Of a stretch of 64,000 nt of DNA, positions 1-7,894 are shown piece by piece (positions within the stretch are counted from its first letter, which is position 1; each line of letters starts with the position of its first letter). The translations under genes and the position numbers were made by a program. The notes below the pieces were generated by a model. That model searched no databases. It was not told the DNA's origin and saw nothing but the letters and a program-made list of their open reading frames with translations. Origin of the DNA: Clostridia bacterium (GTDB lineage: Bacteria > Bacillota > Clostridia > Oscillospirales > Acutalibacteraceae); the NCBI GenBank assembly GCA_017410325.1, contig JAFQRA010000027.1, positions 39,032-103,031 on the forward strand. The letters are read 5' to 3'.

Positions 1-1
1 C

Positions 2-706
2 AAAACCGAATCCTGGTACATACTGAACTCCCGTGTAATTGACGGCGAAGAGCCCTATATCCTGCTCGGCTTCAAAAGGCCCGTTACCGCCGAAAAGTGG
101 AAGGAGCTTTTCGACAGGCAGGATATAGCCGAAATGCAGGAATATATGCACAAAATCGTCGTAAAGCCCGGCGACGTTTTCCTCATCACGGGCGGTACAC
201 CGCACGCTATTGGCTCGGGCTGTATGCTGCTTGAGGTACAGGAGCCGACCGACTACACGATAAGCGTTGAAAAGTGCGATATGCGCGGCACGCTGATGCC
301 CGACCACCTGTGCCACATGGGTCTCGGCTTTGAGAAAATGTTTGAGTGCTTCACTTACGAGGCGCTGAGCATTGACGAGCTGATGAACCGCTATTACCTG
401 AAGGCAAGCGTGCTTGAAGAAAGCGGAAAGGCTAAAAAAGAAAGCCTTATCACTTATGATGACACAGCCTGCTTTGCACTTAACAGAATGACGGTTGAAG
501 CCGAGTACGAGCGCAAAACGAACGGCAGAGCCTGCTGTCTTGCAGTTGCAAGGGGCAGCGGTAAGCTCGTATGCGGCGAGAAGGAAATTGAAATCAAAGC
601 CGGTGACTGCCTGTTTGAGCCTGCAAAGGTTGACGCATACACGGTAAAAGCAAATGACGGCGATACACTCGAAATACTCGAATGTATGCCACCGAAGATA
701 AATTAA
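2..706 (+). CDS. manA: Mannose-6-phosphate isomerase, class I (5' end outside window)
   Basis: Interconverts mannose-6-phosphate and fructose-6-phosphate in the cytoplasm, using zinc. The reading frame is open from the first bases, beginning with KTESWYILNS, a conserved stretch of the type I cupin isomerases, so the true start lies upstream and about 234 codons are visible. The metal-site segment GTPHAIGSG followed by LLEVQEP (near base 190-245) is the family hallmark. The C-terminal third is the smaller second cupin-like domain. An internal ATG at 134 is not the start, because the protein similarity clearly extends before it. No terminator is obvious between this gene and the next one, 59 bases on. 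Confidence 0.9.
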   Translation, partial: KTESWYILNSRVIDGEEPYILLGFKRPVTAEKWKELFDRQDIAEMQEYMHKIVVKPGDVFLITGGTPHAIGSGCMLLEVQEPTDYTISVEKCDMRGTLMPDHLCHMGLGFEKMFECFTYEALSIDELMNRYYLKASVLEESGKAKKESLITYDDTACFALNRMTVEAEYERKTNGRACCLAVARGSGKLVCGEKEIEIKAGDCLFEPAKVDAYTVKANDGDTLEILECMPPKIN

Positions 707-765
707 GAATTCAGATTAGGAATAATGAATTATGAATTAAATTCGCAATTTAAGGAGGTTGGGTT

Positions 766-1413
766 ATGCTGAAAATATTTATAGGCTTTTTATTTGTATT
801 TATTGATTTCACAGTTAGCGGCTTTGATATAGCGGCAGATTTTATCGGGCATATTCTTGTCTATCTCGGGCTTAACGAATACCCCGACATTGCTTCGTTC
901 CAAAAAGCAAAGCCGTTTACAATTGTATTGCTTATAAAATCGCTTATTTTCACAATACTCGGAATATTTATTAAAGCAGATAACAGAGTTTTTATGATAG
1001 TTTCAACAGTACTGGCGATAGCCTTTGCCGTTGTTATACTCTGCCAGCTTTACCACTTTACTAAAGGTGTGGGTGAGCTTGAAGAAAAAACGGGACTTGA
1101 CCTGAATTACCAAAAGCTTTTCAGCCTTTGGAACAAGCGTAAATTTGTTGAGATATTGGATGCTGTTTTTATTGTAATAACTTCGGTATTCGCTATACTT
1201 AACCTAACACCCGACAAAATCAACTCGTATGATACAGCGCTTGTTACGCTCGTTTCGGCTGTGATTTCCGTTATATCTGCCGTGTTTGTTATAATGCTTC
1301 TTGTTATAGAAATTAAACAACTCATTTACATTTACAAGGCAAAACAAGCGCTTGACACATACCAACCCGAAGAAGCAGTTAGGCAGGACTACGAACAGCC
1401 GACAGAAGAATAA
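766..1413 (+). CDS. Polytopic membrane protein of unknown function
   Basis: A 215-residue protein with roughly five hydrophobic segments (about residues 1-20, 48-68, 76-96, 132-155 and 160-188) and a short acidic C-terminal tail rich in Glu, Gln and Pro. A perfect AGGAGG at 753-758 sits 7 bases before the ATG and fixes the start. I do not recognise the family. The first hydrophobic segment contains an Asp and a conserved-looking SGFDIAADFIG stretch. It follows manA on the same strand and ends at a strong hairpin shared with the convergent genes. Function unassigned. Confidence 0.75.
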   Translation: MLKIFIGFLFVFIDFTVSGFDIAADFIGHILVYLGLNEYPDIASFQKAKPFTIVLLIKSLIFTILGIFIKADNRVFMIVSTVLAIAFAVVILCQLYHFTKGVGELEEKTGLDLNYQKLFSLWNKRKFVEILDAVFIVITSVFAILNLTPDKINSYDTALVTLVSAVISVISAVFVIMLLVIEIKQLIYIYKAKQALDTYQPEEAVRQDYEQPTEE

Positions 1414-1426
1414 TTCATAAAAGTTT

Positions 1427-1470
1427 AAGAGGTAATGCAGTTTAGAATTGCATTACCTCTTTGTTTTTTT
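1427..1470 (+). terminator. Rho-independent terminator between convergent genes
   Basis: A perfect 13-bp stem (AAGAGGTAATGCA and its complement, 1427-1439 and 1449-1461) with a 9-base loop is followed by TGTTTTTTT. The T-tract overlaps the stop codon of the converging minus-strand gene. It ends the plus-strand membrane-protein transcript and may act weakly in the other direction. Confidence 0.85.
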
Positions 1471-1945
1471 AATCTATCAAGTCATAAAAATACAGGGCTT
1501 TTTCTTCCTTTGATAAGTACACCCATATTGACAAGTTTCCGACATAACCGTCGGATATGTAGTATTCATTATTTTGCAAAAACTCCGTAAGAATTTCCAC
1601 ATTCTCATAATCGGAATAATCCTTGTCGGAATTTTTAGCTTTTTTCCATTCGTACTCTTCGGTTATTTTTTCATAATACTCATCCGTCAGGTCTGCCCTG
1701 CCGCAGACTTGTGCTTCAAGAACACCGCCCATAAAAACGACAGTCCCTTTCCAAACAAATTTACAGCTTTCCATTTCAACATCATCAAAAAAGGGTGAAT
1801 AAAACTTAAGTTCTTCAACGCTTGTTGATACATACGGCTTTTGCAGTTCAACACCGCTGATAACGGTATAGTATGCAAACCAGCCGATGGTAAGAGGAAT
1901 AACCGTTGCAAGAACAATGATTATTATTTTAATTGCCCGTCTCAT
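1469..1945 (-). CDS. Membrane-anchored protein of unknown function
   Basis: About 158 residues: a basic N-terminus, one transmembrane segment (about residues 6-26) and a predicted extracytoplasmic domain rich in Tyr and acidic residues. I chose the ATG at 1945 over the in-frame GTG at 1954, because AGGTGA, which contains that GTG, is a good Shine-Dalgarno 5-6 bases before the ATG. It lies 5 bases after the stop of the membrane-protein gene upstream and is very likely co-transcribed with it and with the MerR gene. No family recognised. Confidence 0.7.
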   Translation of the reverse strand: MRRAIKIIIIVLATVIPLTIGWFAYYTVISGVELQKPYVSTSVEELKFYSPFFDDVEMESCKFVWKGTVVFMGGVLEAQVCGRADLTDEYYEKITEEYEWKKAKNSDKDYSDYENVEILTEFLQNNEYYISDGYVGNLSIWVYLSKEEKALYFYDLID

Positions 1946-1950
1946 AAATT

Positions 1951-2754
1951 TCACCTGTTGAGAAAAACTTTTTCTTTTGCGGCTTTGTCAATCAAGTCAA
2001 ACTGCTTGATAATCTCCTTTGCAAAATCCTCTGTTGTAAGCCCTTCGGGTGCGTTAATAAGCGAAGCATAAACCGAACGCCCGAAGGATTTAATCAGCAC
2101 GGCGCAGTTGTCGCCCTCCGCATAGACCGTGAGCTTTGTACCGTCAAGCTCCATATCCCTACCGGGTGCAACAACATCAATATCGTATACGCTGAAATTG
2201 GAAGCCAGCCATTTTTCAAAACGGAATTTCATATTCATAAACGGGCTTACACTTTTGAAATATTCAACCTTATACGCAAACGGTGTTCCGAATTCGGATG
2301 TACCGTAACAGTACAGAGAAATATAATCCGTACCCGGAATATGCGAAACTGTCAGTTCCGTGTTTTCACTGTAATCATCAAGTATATTTTGATAAGGCAA
2401 AAACTGCTGAACGAAAGCCTTATCGTTTTTCAAAAGGTTTTCGGGAGTATAGCAATTGTAACAAGTCAGCCAACCGCAGCCTGTTACAACAACACAAGCC
2501 GCAAGGCAAGCACAAACCAAAGCAATGATTATCTTTTTTATTTTTGAAAATGACAATAACTTCTTATGCACAGCCGCAAAGCCTATTGCAAAAACGGCAG
2601 CCAGAAGCAAAAACGCTTCGGCAAAAAACAAGAGGATTTGTGCATATTGAAACTCAATTATATCTATACTCTGAAATAATATTGCACCGTACAAAACTGC
2701 CGACACAACAGCAGACAAAACCGATAAGGCCATTAAGCACTTTTTGGGGGGCAT
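1951..2754 (-). CDS. Membrane protein with three N-terminal helices and an extracytoplasmic domain, unknown function
   Basis: 267 residues. Three hydrophobic segments (about residues 8-30, 38-62 and 76-98) are followed by a soluble domain of about 165 residues containing a CYNCYTP stretch. The family is not recognised. It lies 36 bases downstream of the membrane-bound MerR regulator and just upstream of another membrane protein, so the three genes form one unit. By position it may be a target or partner of that regulator, for instance in sensing an envelope signal. This is inference from synteny only. Confidence 0.7.
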   Translation of the reverse strand: MPPKKCLMALSVLSAVVSAVLYGAILFQSIDIIEFQYAQILLFFAEAFLLLAAVFAIGFAAVHKKLLSFSKIKKIIIALVCACLAACVVVTGCGWLTCYNCYTPENLLKNDKAFVQQFLPYQNILDDYSENTELTVSHIPGTDYISLYCYGTSEFGTPFAYKVEYFKSVSPFMNMKFRFEKWLASNFSVYDIDVVAPGRDMELDGTKLTVYAEGDNCAVLIKSFGRSVYASLINAPEGLTTEDFAKEIIKQFDLIDKAAKEKVFLNR

Positions 2755-2790
2755 ATTTAAACTCCTTCCGAATTATTCTGAAAAAAGACT

Positions 2791-3999
2791 TCACCAATTC
2801 AGACTGAGATAATAGGGCTCACATTCCCGATAACCTATGTTACCCGAGCACATATATCGGACAGTAAGCGTATCCTCGTTATAAGCAAAGGCAAGAATAT
2901 CGTAATAGCTTTCTTCTTTTTCCTCTTTCTCATTGCCGATATAATAACACACCGTCCACTCGCCTTTTTGCACCGTTTCAACGGCGTTGCTTTGCTTTAA
3001 TTCAACCTCTTCGTAAAACTCCTTGCGCGGCAGCTGCCATTGAGCAAAAACGTCCCAAACATCATCAAGAGACTGTAAATGATGATAGTAATAAACCGTT
3101 GACGGCTTATATTTATCCTTAAACAATCCGTCATACATAACTTCCGACTCGGGAATATTTTCGGGAAACACTTTCAGAATTTCGGCTTTATCTATATAAA
3201 GGTTGCTTTGCTCAAGATAATCGTTAGGGTCTGTAGTGTATTCCGCTACCGACACAGCCATAATCAAGCCCACAAAAGATGAGCTTAACGCAAAAAAGCA
3301 AACAACAGTATTAGCCGCAAACAAAAGCCTTGACAGATGCTTTCGGATTTCCCGCTTCTTTTCGGATACGAATTTCGGCTTGTTGATAAACAGCATTAAA
3401 ATCGACAAAGCAATAATAACAAACCAACCGCTGAACGTAATTAAATAAAGCTCAAAATCATACGCACCAAAGACCATATTATCATGGCCCCAAAAGTGCA
3501 TAAAAACAATAAACGCCATAACTATTACGGGAGCGATAATCCCTGTTACGGCAATTGCCATATAATCTTCCCTGCGGCGTTTCTCTGCTTTAGAAAGCTG
3601 CAAGTCCTCCTGCGGTACTTGCTTATTATCCGCGGCAGAAGAAAGCTGAATGCAAAGGCTGTCCATAGTTATTGGAGTATCTAAAGATAGACTCTTTAAT
3701 TTTTCGAGGACAAGGGTATCGTTTTCAACGCTTTCCTGCTTTTGCTGAATAAAGGCTTCTATTATTGGTTTGGTGTTTTCACCGCCCTGTGAAATTTCCT
3801 TTATATCGGGTATCGAAAAACCCACCTTGCGAAGCAGGGCTATGTTTTTAAGGCGGTTAACATCCTCCTCGGAAAACTCGATATTCTTTCTTCCGCTGTA
3901 GCTTTCTTCAATATTCGGTGCTACAAGTCCGCTGTCGATATAAAGACGCACGGCACGGTCGGTCAAGCCTGTCTGATTTAAAACTTCTTTCATTTTCAT
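2791..3999 (-). CDS. MerR-family transcriptional regulator with a membrane-embedded C-terminal half
   Basis: 402 residues. Residues 1-70 are a MerR winged helix: MKEVLNQTGLTDRAVRLYID, then a beta-wing and the FSEEDVNRLKNIALLRKVGF helix. A helical linker (about 75-145) follows. Three hydrophobic segments (about 150-172, 185-205 and 235-260) and an extracytoplasmic region of about 140 residues complete it. Soluble MerR proteins are usually 110-280 residues, so this is a one-component membrane regulator. AAGGAG lies 12 bases before the start. The promoter has the 19-bp spacer and central palindrome typical of MerR targets, implying autoregulation. Confidence 0.88.
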   Translation of the reverse strand: MKMKEVLNQTGLTDRAVRLYIDSGLVAPNIEESYSGRKNIEFSEEDVNRLKNIALLRKVGFSIPDIKEISQGGENTKPIIEAFIQQKQESVENDTLVLEKLKSLSLDTPITMDSLCIQLSSAADNKQVPQEDLQLSKAEKRRREDYMAIAVTGIIAPVIVMAFIVFMHFWGHDNMVFGAYDFELYLITFSGWFVIIALSILMLFINKPKFVSEKKREIRKHLSRLLFAANTVVCFFALSSSFVGLIMAVSVAEYTTDPNDYLEQSNLYIDKAEILKVFPENIPESEVMYDGLFKDKYKPSTVYYYHHLQSLDDVWDVFAQWQLPRKEFYEEVELKQSNAVETVQKGEWTVCYYIGNEKEEKEESYYDILAFAYNEDTLTVRYMCSGNIGYRECEPYYLSLNW

Positions 4000-4025
4000 A
4001 AGGCTTTCACGCTCCTTTCGTGCCG

Positions 4026-4056
4026 ATTATAACTATTTACCTAAGGTAAATGTCAA
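4026..4056 (-). promoter_or_regulatory. MerR-type promoter with 19-bp spacer and operator palindrome
   Basis: Read on the minus strand: TTGACA (4051-4056), a 19-base spacer, TATAAT (4026-4031). A 17-base near-perfect palindrome, ATTTACC-TWA-GGTAAAT, occupies 4035-4051 within the spacer. An overlong spacer with a central dyad is the classic architecture untwisted by MerR-family activators. It lies about 30 bases upstream of the MerR-family gene, so autoregulation is the simplest reading. Confidence 0.85.
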
Positions 4057-4113
4057 GAAGATTTTAAAATTAAATCATTTAGTAGTACATTGTAACATCT
4101 TAAAGTTGACTTT

Positions 4114-4183
4114 TGTAGGGGCGGATATTATCCGCCCGTGCTGATATTGCTCGGTTTGCTGGCGGCTGATAGCCGCCCCTACA
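4114..4183. repeat. Intergenic palindromic repeat (GTAGGGGCGG...CCGCCCCTAC type)
   Basis: Starts TGTAGGGGCGG, contains an internal GCGGATA/TATCCGC hairpin, and closes with GCCGCCCCTACA. Related elements recur at 4209-4288, 4341-4407, 36734-36810, 48965-49036 and the end of the window. No coding potential. Confidence 0.75.
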
Positions 4184-4208
4184 GTGAAGTTTTAGTTGTT
4201 ACAGCGTA

Positions 4209-4288
4209 GTAGGGGCATTTCACGAATTGCCAGTCATAAAAATGGATATGATGATAAGTTAATGGCGAGAAAGTGAATCGCCTCTACT
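4209..4288. repeat. Diverged GTAGGGGC...GCCTCTAC palindromic repeat
   Basis: Begins GTAGGGGCATTTCAC and ends GTGAATCGCCTCTAC, so the arms are imperfect complements. It is the second of three such elements clustered between the MerR promoter and the DUF6440-like gene. Apart from these elements I see nothing coding in 4060-4467. Confidence 0.55.
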
Positions 4289-4340
4289 GCTCGGTTAATC
4301 CTAAAACTTTATTCATATATCAATGTACGATAGAACTGCA

Positions 4341-4407
4341 GGGAACGCTCTTGAGCGTTCCGCAAGGTCTGATCCAACTTAATGGAACGGTCAAGACCGT
4401 TCCCTAC
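4341..4407. repeat. GGGAACG...CGTTCCC palindromic repeat
   Basis: Contains two internal hairpins (GGAACGCTC-TT-GAGCGTTCC and GGAACGGTC-AA-GACCGTTCC) and ends TTCCCTAC. Same general class as the neighbouring elements. Noncoding. Confidence 0.65.
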
Positions 4408-4467
4408 ACTGCCTCCAAGTGAAAGCGATATAAATTCGTTGTTGCGTAAAGTTTTAGTGTTAAACAA

Positions 4468-4650
4468 TCAACCGTTTTCAATCGGGGTAATTACGGGCTT
4501 GCCGTCACGGTCAAGCAGGACTGTCATACCGCCTGCGTTGCCGCAGGCGTGGAAAACGTAATTCACACCCGTTTGCTTATCCACCCATATTTCGGTGACG
4601 TTAAGCGAGCCCTGCGAATAGGTTTTTTCAAATCTTTTATCGTCAAACAT
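4468..4650 (-). CDS. Small DUF6440-like protein
   Basis: 60 residues, soluble. The pattern (D)KRFE near the N-terminus, then VDKQTGVNYVFHACGNAGGM and LLDRDGKPVI, is the one I associate with DUF6440 proteins: short, uncharacterised, common in Clostridia. It is the last gene of a probable three-gene unit with peptidase E and a membrane protein, 18 bases after the preceding stop. Function unknown. Confidence 0.75.
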   Translation of the reverse strand: MFDDKRFEKTYSQGSLNVTEIWVDKQTGVNYVFHACGNAGGMTVLLDRDGKPVITPIENG

Positions 4651-4668
4651 TTTTGCACCTCTGTAATA

Positions 4669-5040
4669 TCAGTCTAATACCGCCGCGATGTTACACAATT
4701 CACCAAGCAGCAAAACGATGACATTGAATACATTTGCTGTTACAACTATACCGCGTATGCGTTTTTTAATTGCAAAGCGTTTCATTCGTTCAGTAATCCA
4801 AGACCACGAAAGAAGGAATACTGCGGCAACTGAAACCCACAGCAGATAGCAGTATTTCACTGCCTTTTCCAAAAGCGAGATATCCGTACCCGGAAAATTG
4901 GAAGTCATAAATCCGTAGGCAAATGCAAGCAGAACGCAAATAAAGCAAACCGCAATATTGACAGCCGCCATTTTTTCATCAAAGAAAAGAAGCTTGAACT
5001 TTTTTGTGTTGTTGCCGGGCGACAGCTTCAGCCTTTTCAT
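4669..5040 (-). CDS. Small membrane protein, unknown function
   Basis: 123 residues with three hydrophobic segments (about 24-46, 62-82 and 96-118) between basic loops. Its start overlaps the stop of the peptidase E gene by 4 bases (ATGA), showing translational coupling. No family recognised. Confidence 0.7.
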   Translation of the reverse strand: MKRLKLSPGNNTKKFKLLFFDEKMAAVNIAVCFICVLLAFAYGFMTSNFPGTDISLLEKAVKYCYLLWVSVAAVFLLSWSWITERMKRFAIKKRIRGIVVTANVFNVIVLLLGELCNIAAVLD

Positions 5041-5711
5041 TTTAATTCTTCCTCTTTAAAACCGTTGGCTTTGGGCAGAAGCCAGGCTTTTTTGCCCTCT
5101 TCGACACAGAGTACGTTTGCTATTTTGCCGTCGATGAAGGTTACAGCAACGTCGTTATCAATTGCAAGACCGTCGTGTGAGCCTAAATTCTTGATTTCGT
5201 ATTTGAAATTCTGCCAGCTTGCGCTTTCGTAATGCGGACAGTTGCAGTAAGGCAAAAGTCCCACGCACTCGACAAAGACAAACCTGCCTTCAATACAGTC
5301 GTCCCAGCCCCAGTCAAACCAGCACATTGCGCCCGAAGACAAACCCGAGAGGATTATTCCCTTTTCATACGCCTCACGGAAGATTTGGGTTGCACCCGTT
5401 TTATTCCACGTATCCATAAGGAATTTGAGGTTGCCGCCGTCGACATAGACAATATCGCTGCCGAGGATTTTTCCCCTTATATCATCGTAGGTCAGGCTTT
5501 CGTCGGTGAGATAGAGCACATCGCCCTCACCGCCGACCTCTTTAAAGGCGGACATAAACTGCGGCGTATCGCCCGGGTCATCAAAAGAAGCGGTGGGCAG
5601 AAAGAGCCACTTCGGATTTTCTTTTTCGCACAATGAACGGATGTGGCGAAGCAACGGCCACATTTCGCCGTATTCAAAGCTGCCTCCGCCAAGCGCAACG
5701 ATTTTCCCCAT
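5037..5711 (-). CDS. Peptidase E-like protein (peptidase family S51)
   Basis: 224 residues, the usual size of family S51, whose characterised members are cytoplasmic serine dipeptidases (Asp-Xaa) with a glutamine-amidotransferase-like fold. Visible features are an N-terminal MGKIVALGGGSF strand-loop, VYVDGGNLKFLMDTW (about 88-102), and the nucleophile elbow LSGLSSGAM with Ser126. A candidate catalytic His160 lies in CPHYES. The sequence GLSSGA replaces the canonical GxSAGA by one residue. A good promoter (TTGCCG-17-TATAAT) lies just upstream. The exact substrate cannot be told. Confidence 0.85.
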   Translation of the reverse strand: MGKIVALGGGSFEYGEMWPLLRHIRSLCEKENPKWLFLPTASFDDPGDTPQFMSAFKEVGGEGDVLYLTDESLTYDDIRGKILGSDIVYVDGGNLKFLMDTWNKTGATQIFREAYEKGIILSGLSSGAMCWFDWGWDDCIEGRFVFVECVGLLPYCNCPHYESASWQNFKYEIKNLGSHDGLAIDNDVAVTFIDGKIANVLCVEEGKKAWLLPKANGFKEEELK

Positions 5712-5740
5712 AGTTAATTACCTCCAGACTTAATATTGAA

Positions 5741-5769
5741 ATTATAACACAAATTCAGAATAACGGCAA
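5741..5769 (-). promoter_or_regulatory. Putative housekeeping promoter for the peptidase E unit
   Basis: Minus strand: TTGCCG (5764-5769), 17-base spacer, TATAAT (5741-5746). The peptidase E start is about 30 bases downstream. The divergent rubrerythrin promoter must lie in the same 107-base gap but is not clear to me. Confidence 0.6.
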
Positions 5770-5818
5770 TAATTGCTGTCAATAATCCTTTCAAATAAAA
5801 GAAAGGATATTGTGATTT

Positions 5819-6358
5819 ATGGAACTTAAAGACAGCAAGACGCTGAACAATCTTTTTGCGGCTTTTGCAGGCGAAAGTCAGGCACACACGAAGTATTTAT
5901 ACTACGCTGAAAAGGCAAAGCAGGACGGATACGAACAGATTGGCGCTATATTTGAAGAAACGGCGAAGAACGAAAAGGAGCACGCAGAAATATGGTTTAA
6001 GCTGATTAACGATAACGCCATACCCGACACGGTGAGAAACCTTACAGATGCCGCTTCGGGCGAAAACTACGAATGGACAGATATGTACGCAGGGTTTGCG
6101 AAAACCGCGAGAGAGGAAGGGTTTGACCGCATTGCCTTCCTTTTTGAGCAGGTGGCTGAAATTGAAAAAGAACACGAAAACCGCTACAGAAAGCTCATTT
6201 CCAACATTGAGGGCGGTCTTGTGTTCAGCAGAGATAACGATATGATATGGCAATGCCGCAACTGCGGACACATTGTAATCGGCAAGGGTGCGCCGAATAT
6301 GTGCCCCGTGTGCTCGCACGAGCAGAGCTATTTCCAGCTTAAGGCACAGAACTATTAA
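5819..6358 (+). CDS. rbr: Rubrerythrin
   Basis: Non-haem iron peroxidase that reduces hydrogen peroxide in anaerobes, taking electrons via rubredoxin or NADH oxidoreductases. 179 residues, normal length. Residues 1-135 are the ferritin-like four-helix domain with di-iron ligands visible as Glu19 (GESQAH), Glu52-x-x-His55 (EKEH) and the second EKEH near 116-119. The C-terminal rubredoxin domain has Cys146-x2-Cys149 and Cys162-x2-Cys165. AAAGGAT precedes the ATG. Monocistronic, followed by a hairpin at 6370-6418. Consistent with a strict anaerobe. Confidence 0.95.
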   Translation: MELKDSKTLNNLFAAFAGESQAHTKYLYYAEKAKQDGYEQIGAIFEETAKNEKEHAEIWFKLINDNAIPDTVRNLTDAASGENYEWTDMYAGFAKTAREEGFDRIAFLFEQVAEIEKEHENRYRKLISNIEGGLVFSRDNDMIWQCRNCGHIVIGKGAPNMCPVCSHEQSYFQLKAQNY

Positions 6359-6369
6359 AGACGAAAAAA

Positions 6370-6425
6370 CATCCTGAACGAAAAGAAGCTTTAAAGAGCC
6401 TTCACTTCGTTCAGGATGACATTTT
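6370..6425 (-). terminator. Bidirectional hairpin terminating the 33-kb surface locus
   Basis: A 13-bp stem (CATCCTGAACGAA, 6370-6382, with its complement at 6406-6418). On the minus strand it is followed by TTTTTTCG, a good terminator for the long minus-strand locus. On the plus strand it is followed by ACATTTTTATT and could also stop rubrerythrin. The arm GTCATCCTGAACGAAGTG resembles the widespread CATTCTGAACGAAG-type intergenic repeat of bacterial genomes. Confidence 0.8.
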
Positions 6426-6430
6426 TATTG

Positions 6431-6988
6431 TCAGTTGTCGAGAATATCAATATACACCGTGCAGGTGTTTCTGCCGCAGTACTCGCCTTTTTCGTTGTAT
6501 GCGCTAACAACGCAGATACAGGTGTAATCGCCTTTTTTAAGGCTGAGCTTATCCGTAAGCTTATCGTTGAGAATACACTCACCCGGCTTAAGTCTGGGCG
6601 ATTCGTAAATCGGGTCGGACTGATTTTTCGGCAGATAGAACTTGAACTCCAAATCATACTCCGAAACCTTGGGATTTTCAAGCATTATACTGCCGCGGCA
6701 ATACAGGTTATCAAAAACGATATCCGTATTCAGTCGGTAGCGGATTTCGCCCTCGGGGATTTCGGTAATCTGATTTTTTTCGTAAATTACGCCCTGCTTT
6801 ACCGCACCGCGCGGAATTGTAAAGCCGGCAAGCATATGAAAGAAACCGAGAGAATTAAGCGAAAAAACAGCAATAGCAAGCACAAGGCTGCTGACAGCAA
6901 GCATAATAGCCGCCTGCATTACCTTGGGCTCTTTAAGCATTTGTGCAAAGCTTTTTTTATTGAATTTTTCAGCTTTGTTTTTCTGCAT
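6431..6988 (-). CDS. Membrane-anchored exoplasmic protein, last gene of the surface locus
   Basis: 185 residues from the ATG at 6988, preceded by AGAGGAAACAGAGG. An upstream in-frame ATG at 7078 would place 90 bases inside the preceding gene and is less likely. A basic cytoplasmic N-terminus (about 1-25), one transmembrane segment (about 28-50), and an extracytoplasmic beta-rich domain with four Cys near the C-terminus (YCRGS, ECILND, CICVV, CGRNTC). It overlaps the preceding gene by 20 bases and resembles that protein in topology and domain style (an RLKPGE / GLEPGR turn). No known family. Perhaps an anchor or minor subunit of the fibre. Confidence 0.7.
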   Translation of the reverse strand: MQKNKAEKFNKKSFAQMLKEPKVMQAAIMLAVSSLVLAIAVFSLNSLGFFHMLAGFTIPRGAVKQGVIYEKNQITEIPEGEIRYRLNTDIVFDNLYCRGSIMLENPKVSEYDLEFKFYLPKNQSDPIYESPRLKPGECILNDKLTDKLSLKKGDYTCICVVSAYNEKGEYCGRNTCTVYIDILDN

Positions 6989-7868
6989 CCTCTGTTTCCT
7001 CTTCCAAACCGACCTGAACTGTAAGGTCGGAATACTGAACGCCGATAAGCTCATAGCTTTCGGGGTCGTAAGCGGCAATAACGAGCTTCATATCGTGCCT
7101 GCCGTATTTAAGGTCGCTGATAAAAATATCGGAAAGTGCTCTGCCCGGTTCAAGACCGAGTGAACGGTAAATTACCGTATCGGAAGAATTGACAATGCTT
7201 GCGATAAGCACACAGTTATTGTCAAAGACATTTACGAGATTGAGGTTAGCGCTTGAATACTTTTCGGGGAAAACAAGCTCGGTTGCCGCATAATAGCGGA
7301 AATCGTCCACATCTCCCTTGCGCTTCATATTATCCGCAAAGCTGTACTGGGTAACGAGGTCATCGGTTACGATATAGGTTGAGGTGTCGGGAATTGTACG
7401 GCCTCTGTACTCGATAATTGCTTCGTCCGGCACACCAAAGCGTGACGAAGTAACCCACGCAATAACGCACACGGCGGCAACAACCACACTGACAGCCAGA
7501 ACAATAGCCGCAACCTTATTGACACCGAAATCAAAAATCTTTTTCGCAATTATTTTACCGTAATTTTTCTTCGGTCTCTTAACCTTGACAGGCTTTTTCT
7601 TGGGAGCCGGCTTGGCTTTTTCTGTTTTAGGCTTTGCAGGTAAAGCAGGCTTATTCTCCTGCTTTACTTCGCTTTTGATTTCCTGCTTTACCTCAGGCTT
7701 CGCTTCGGGCTTAGGCTCAGGCTTAGCTTCAGGAACGGGTTCGGGCTTTGGTTCAGGCTTTTTGACGGGAGCGGCAGCCTTTACGGGAGCGTTTTTGCCC
7801 TTATATTGTGCCGCAGCCTGTCGAGCGGCTGCGGCACTTTTTTTCTTTTTCTGTCTTCTGTTTGCCAT
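6969..7868 (-). CDS. Membrane-anchored exoplasmic protein with Lys/Pro/Glu-rich cytoplasmic tail
   Basis: 299 residues. Residues 1-30 are basic and Ala-rich. About 30-100 is a low-complexity P-E-x-K-P-E / V-K-Q-E tract. A Lys-rich stretch leads into one transmembrane segment (about 118-140). The C-terminal 155 residues are a predicted extracytoplasmic domain with a SLGLEPGRALSD turn. There is no SipW-type cleavage motif, so it should stay anchored with the charged tail inside. It sits in the 3' block of the locus, before a paralogue-like anchored protein. The tail could contact the cytoplasmic coiled-coil proteins of the locus (inference). Confidence 0.72.
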   Translation of the reverse strand: MANRRQKKKKSAAAARQAAAQYKGKNAPVKAAAPVKKPEPKPEPVPEAKPEPKPEAKPEVKQEIKSEVKQENKPALPAKPKTEKAKPAPKKKPVKVKRPKKNYGKIIAKKIFDFGVNKVAAIVLAVSVVVAAVCVIAWVTSSRFGVPDEAIIEYRGRTIPDTSTYIVTDDLVTQYSFADNMKRKGDVDDFRYYAATELVFPEKYSSANLNLVNVFDNNCVLIASIVNSSDTVIYRSLGLEPGRALSDIFISDLKYGRHDMKLVIAAYDPESYELIGVQYSDLTVQVGLEEETEDAEKQS

Positions 7869-7894
7869 TTTAAGTTAATTCTCCTGTTTTACGG

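Noticed and set aside
5712-5818. PerR or Fur box upstream of rubrerythrin
   Set aside because: No match close enough to the known inverted-repeat consensus by eye.
7620-7780. Short tandem repeats in the PKPE-coding stretch as a CRISPR or phase-variable tract
   Set aside because: Units are irregular codon-level repeats within an intact reading frame, with no spacers.
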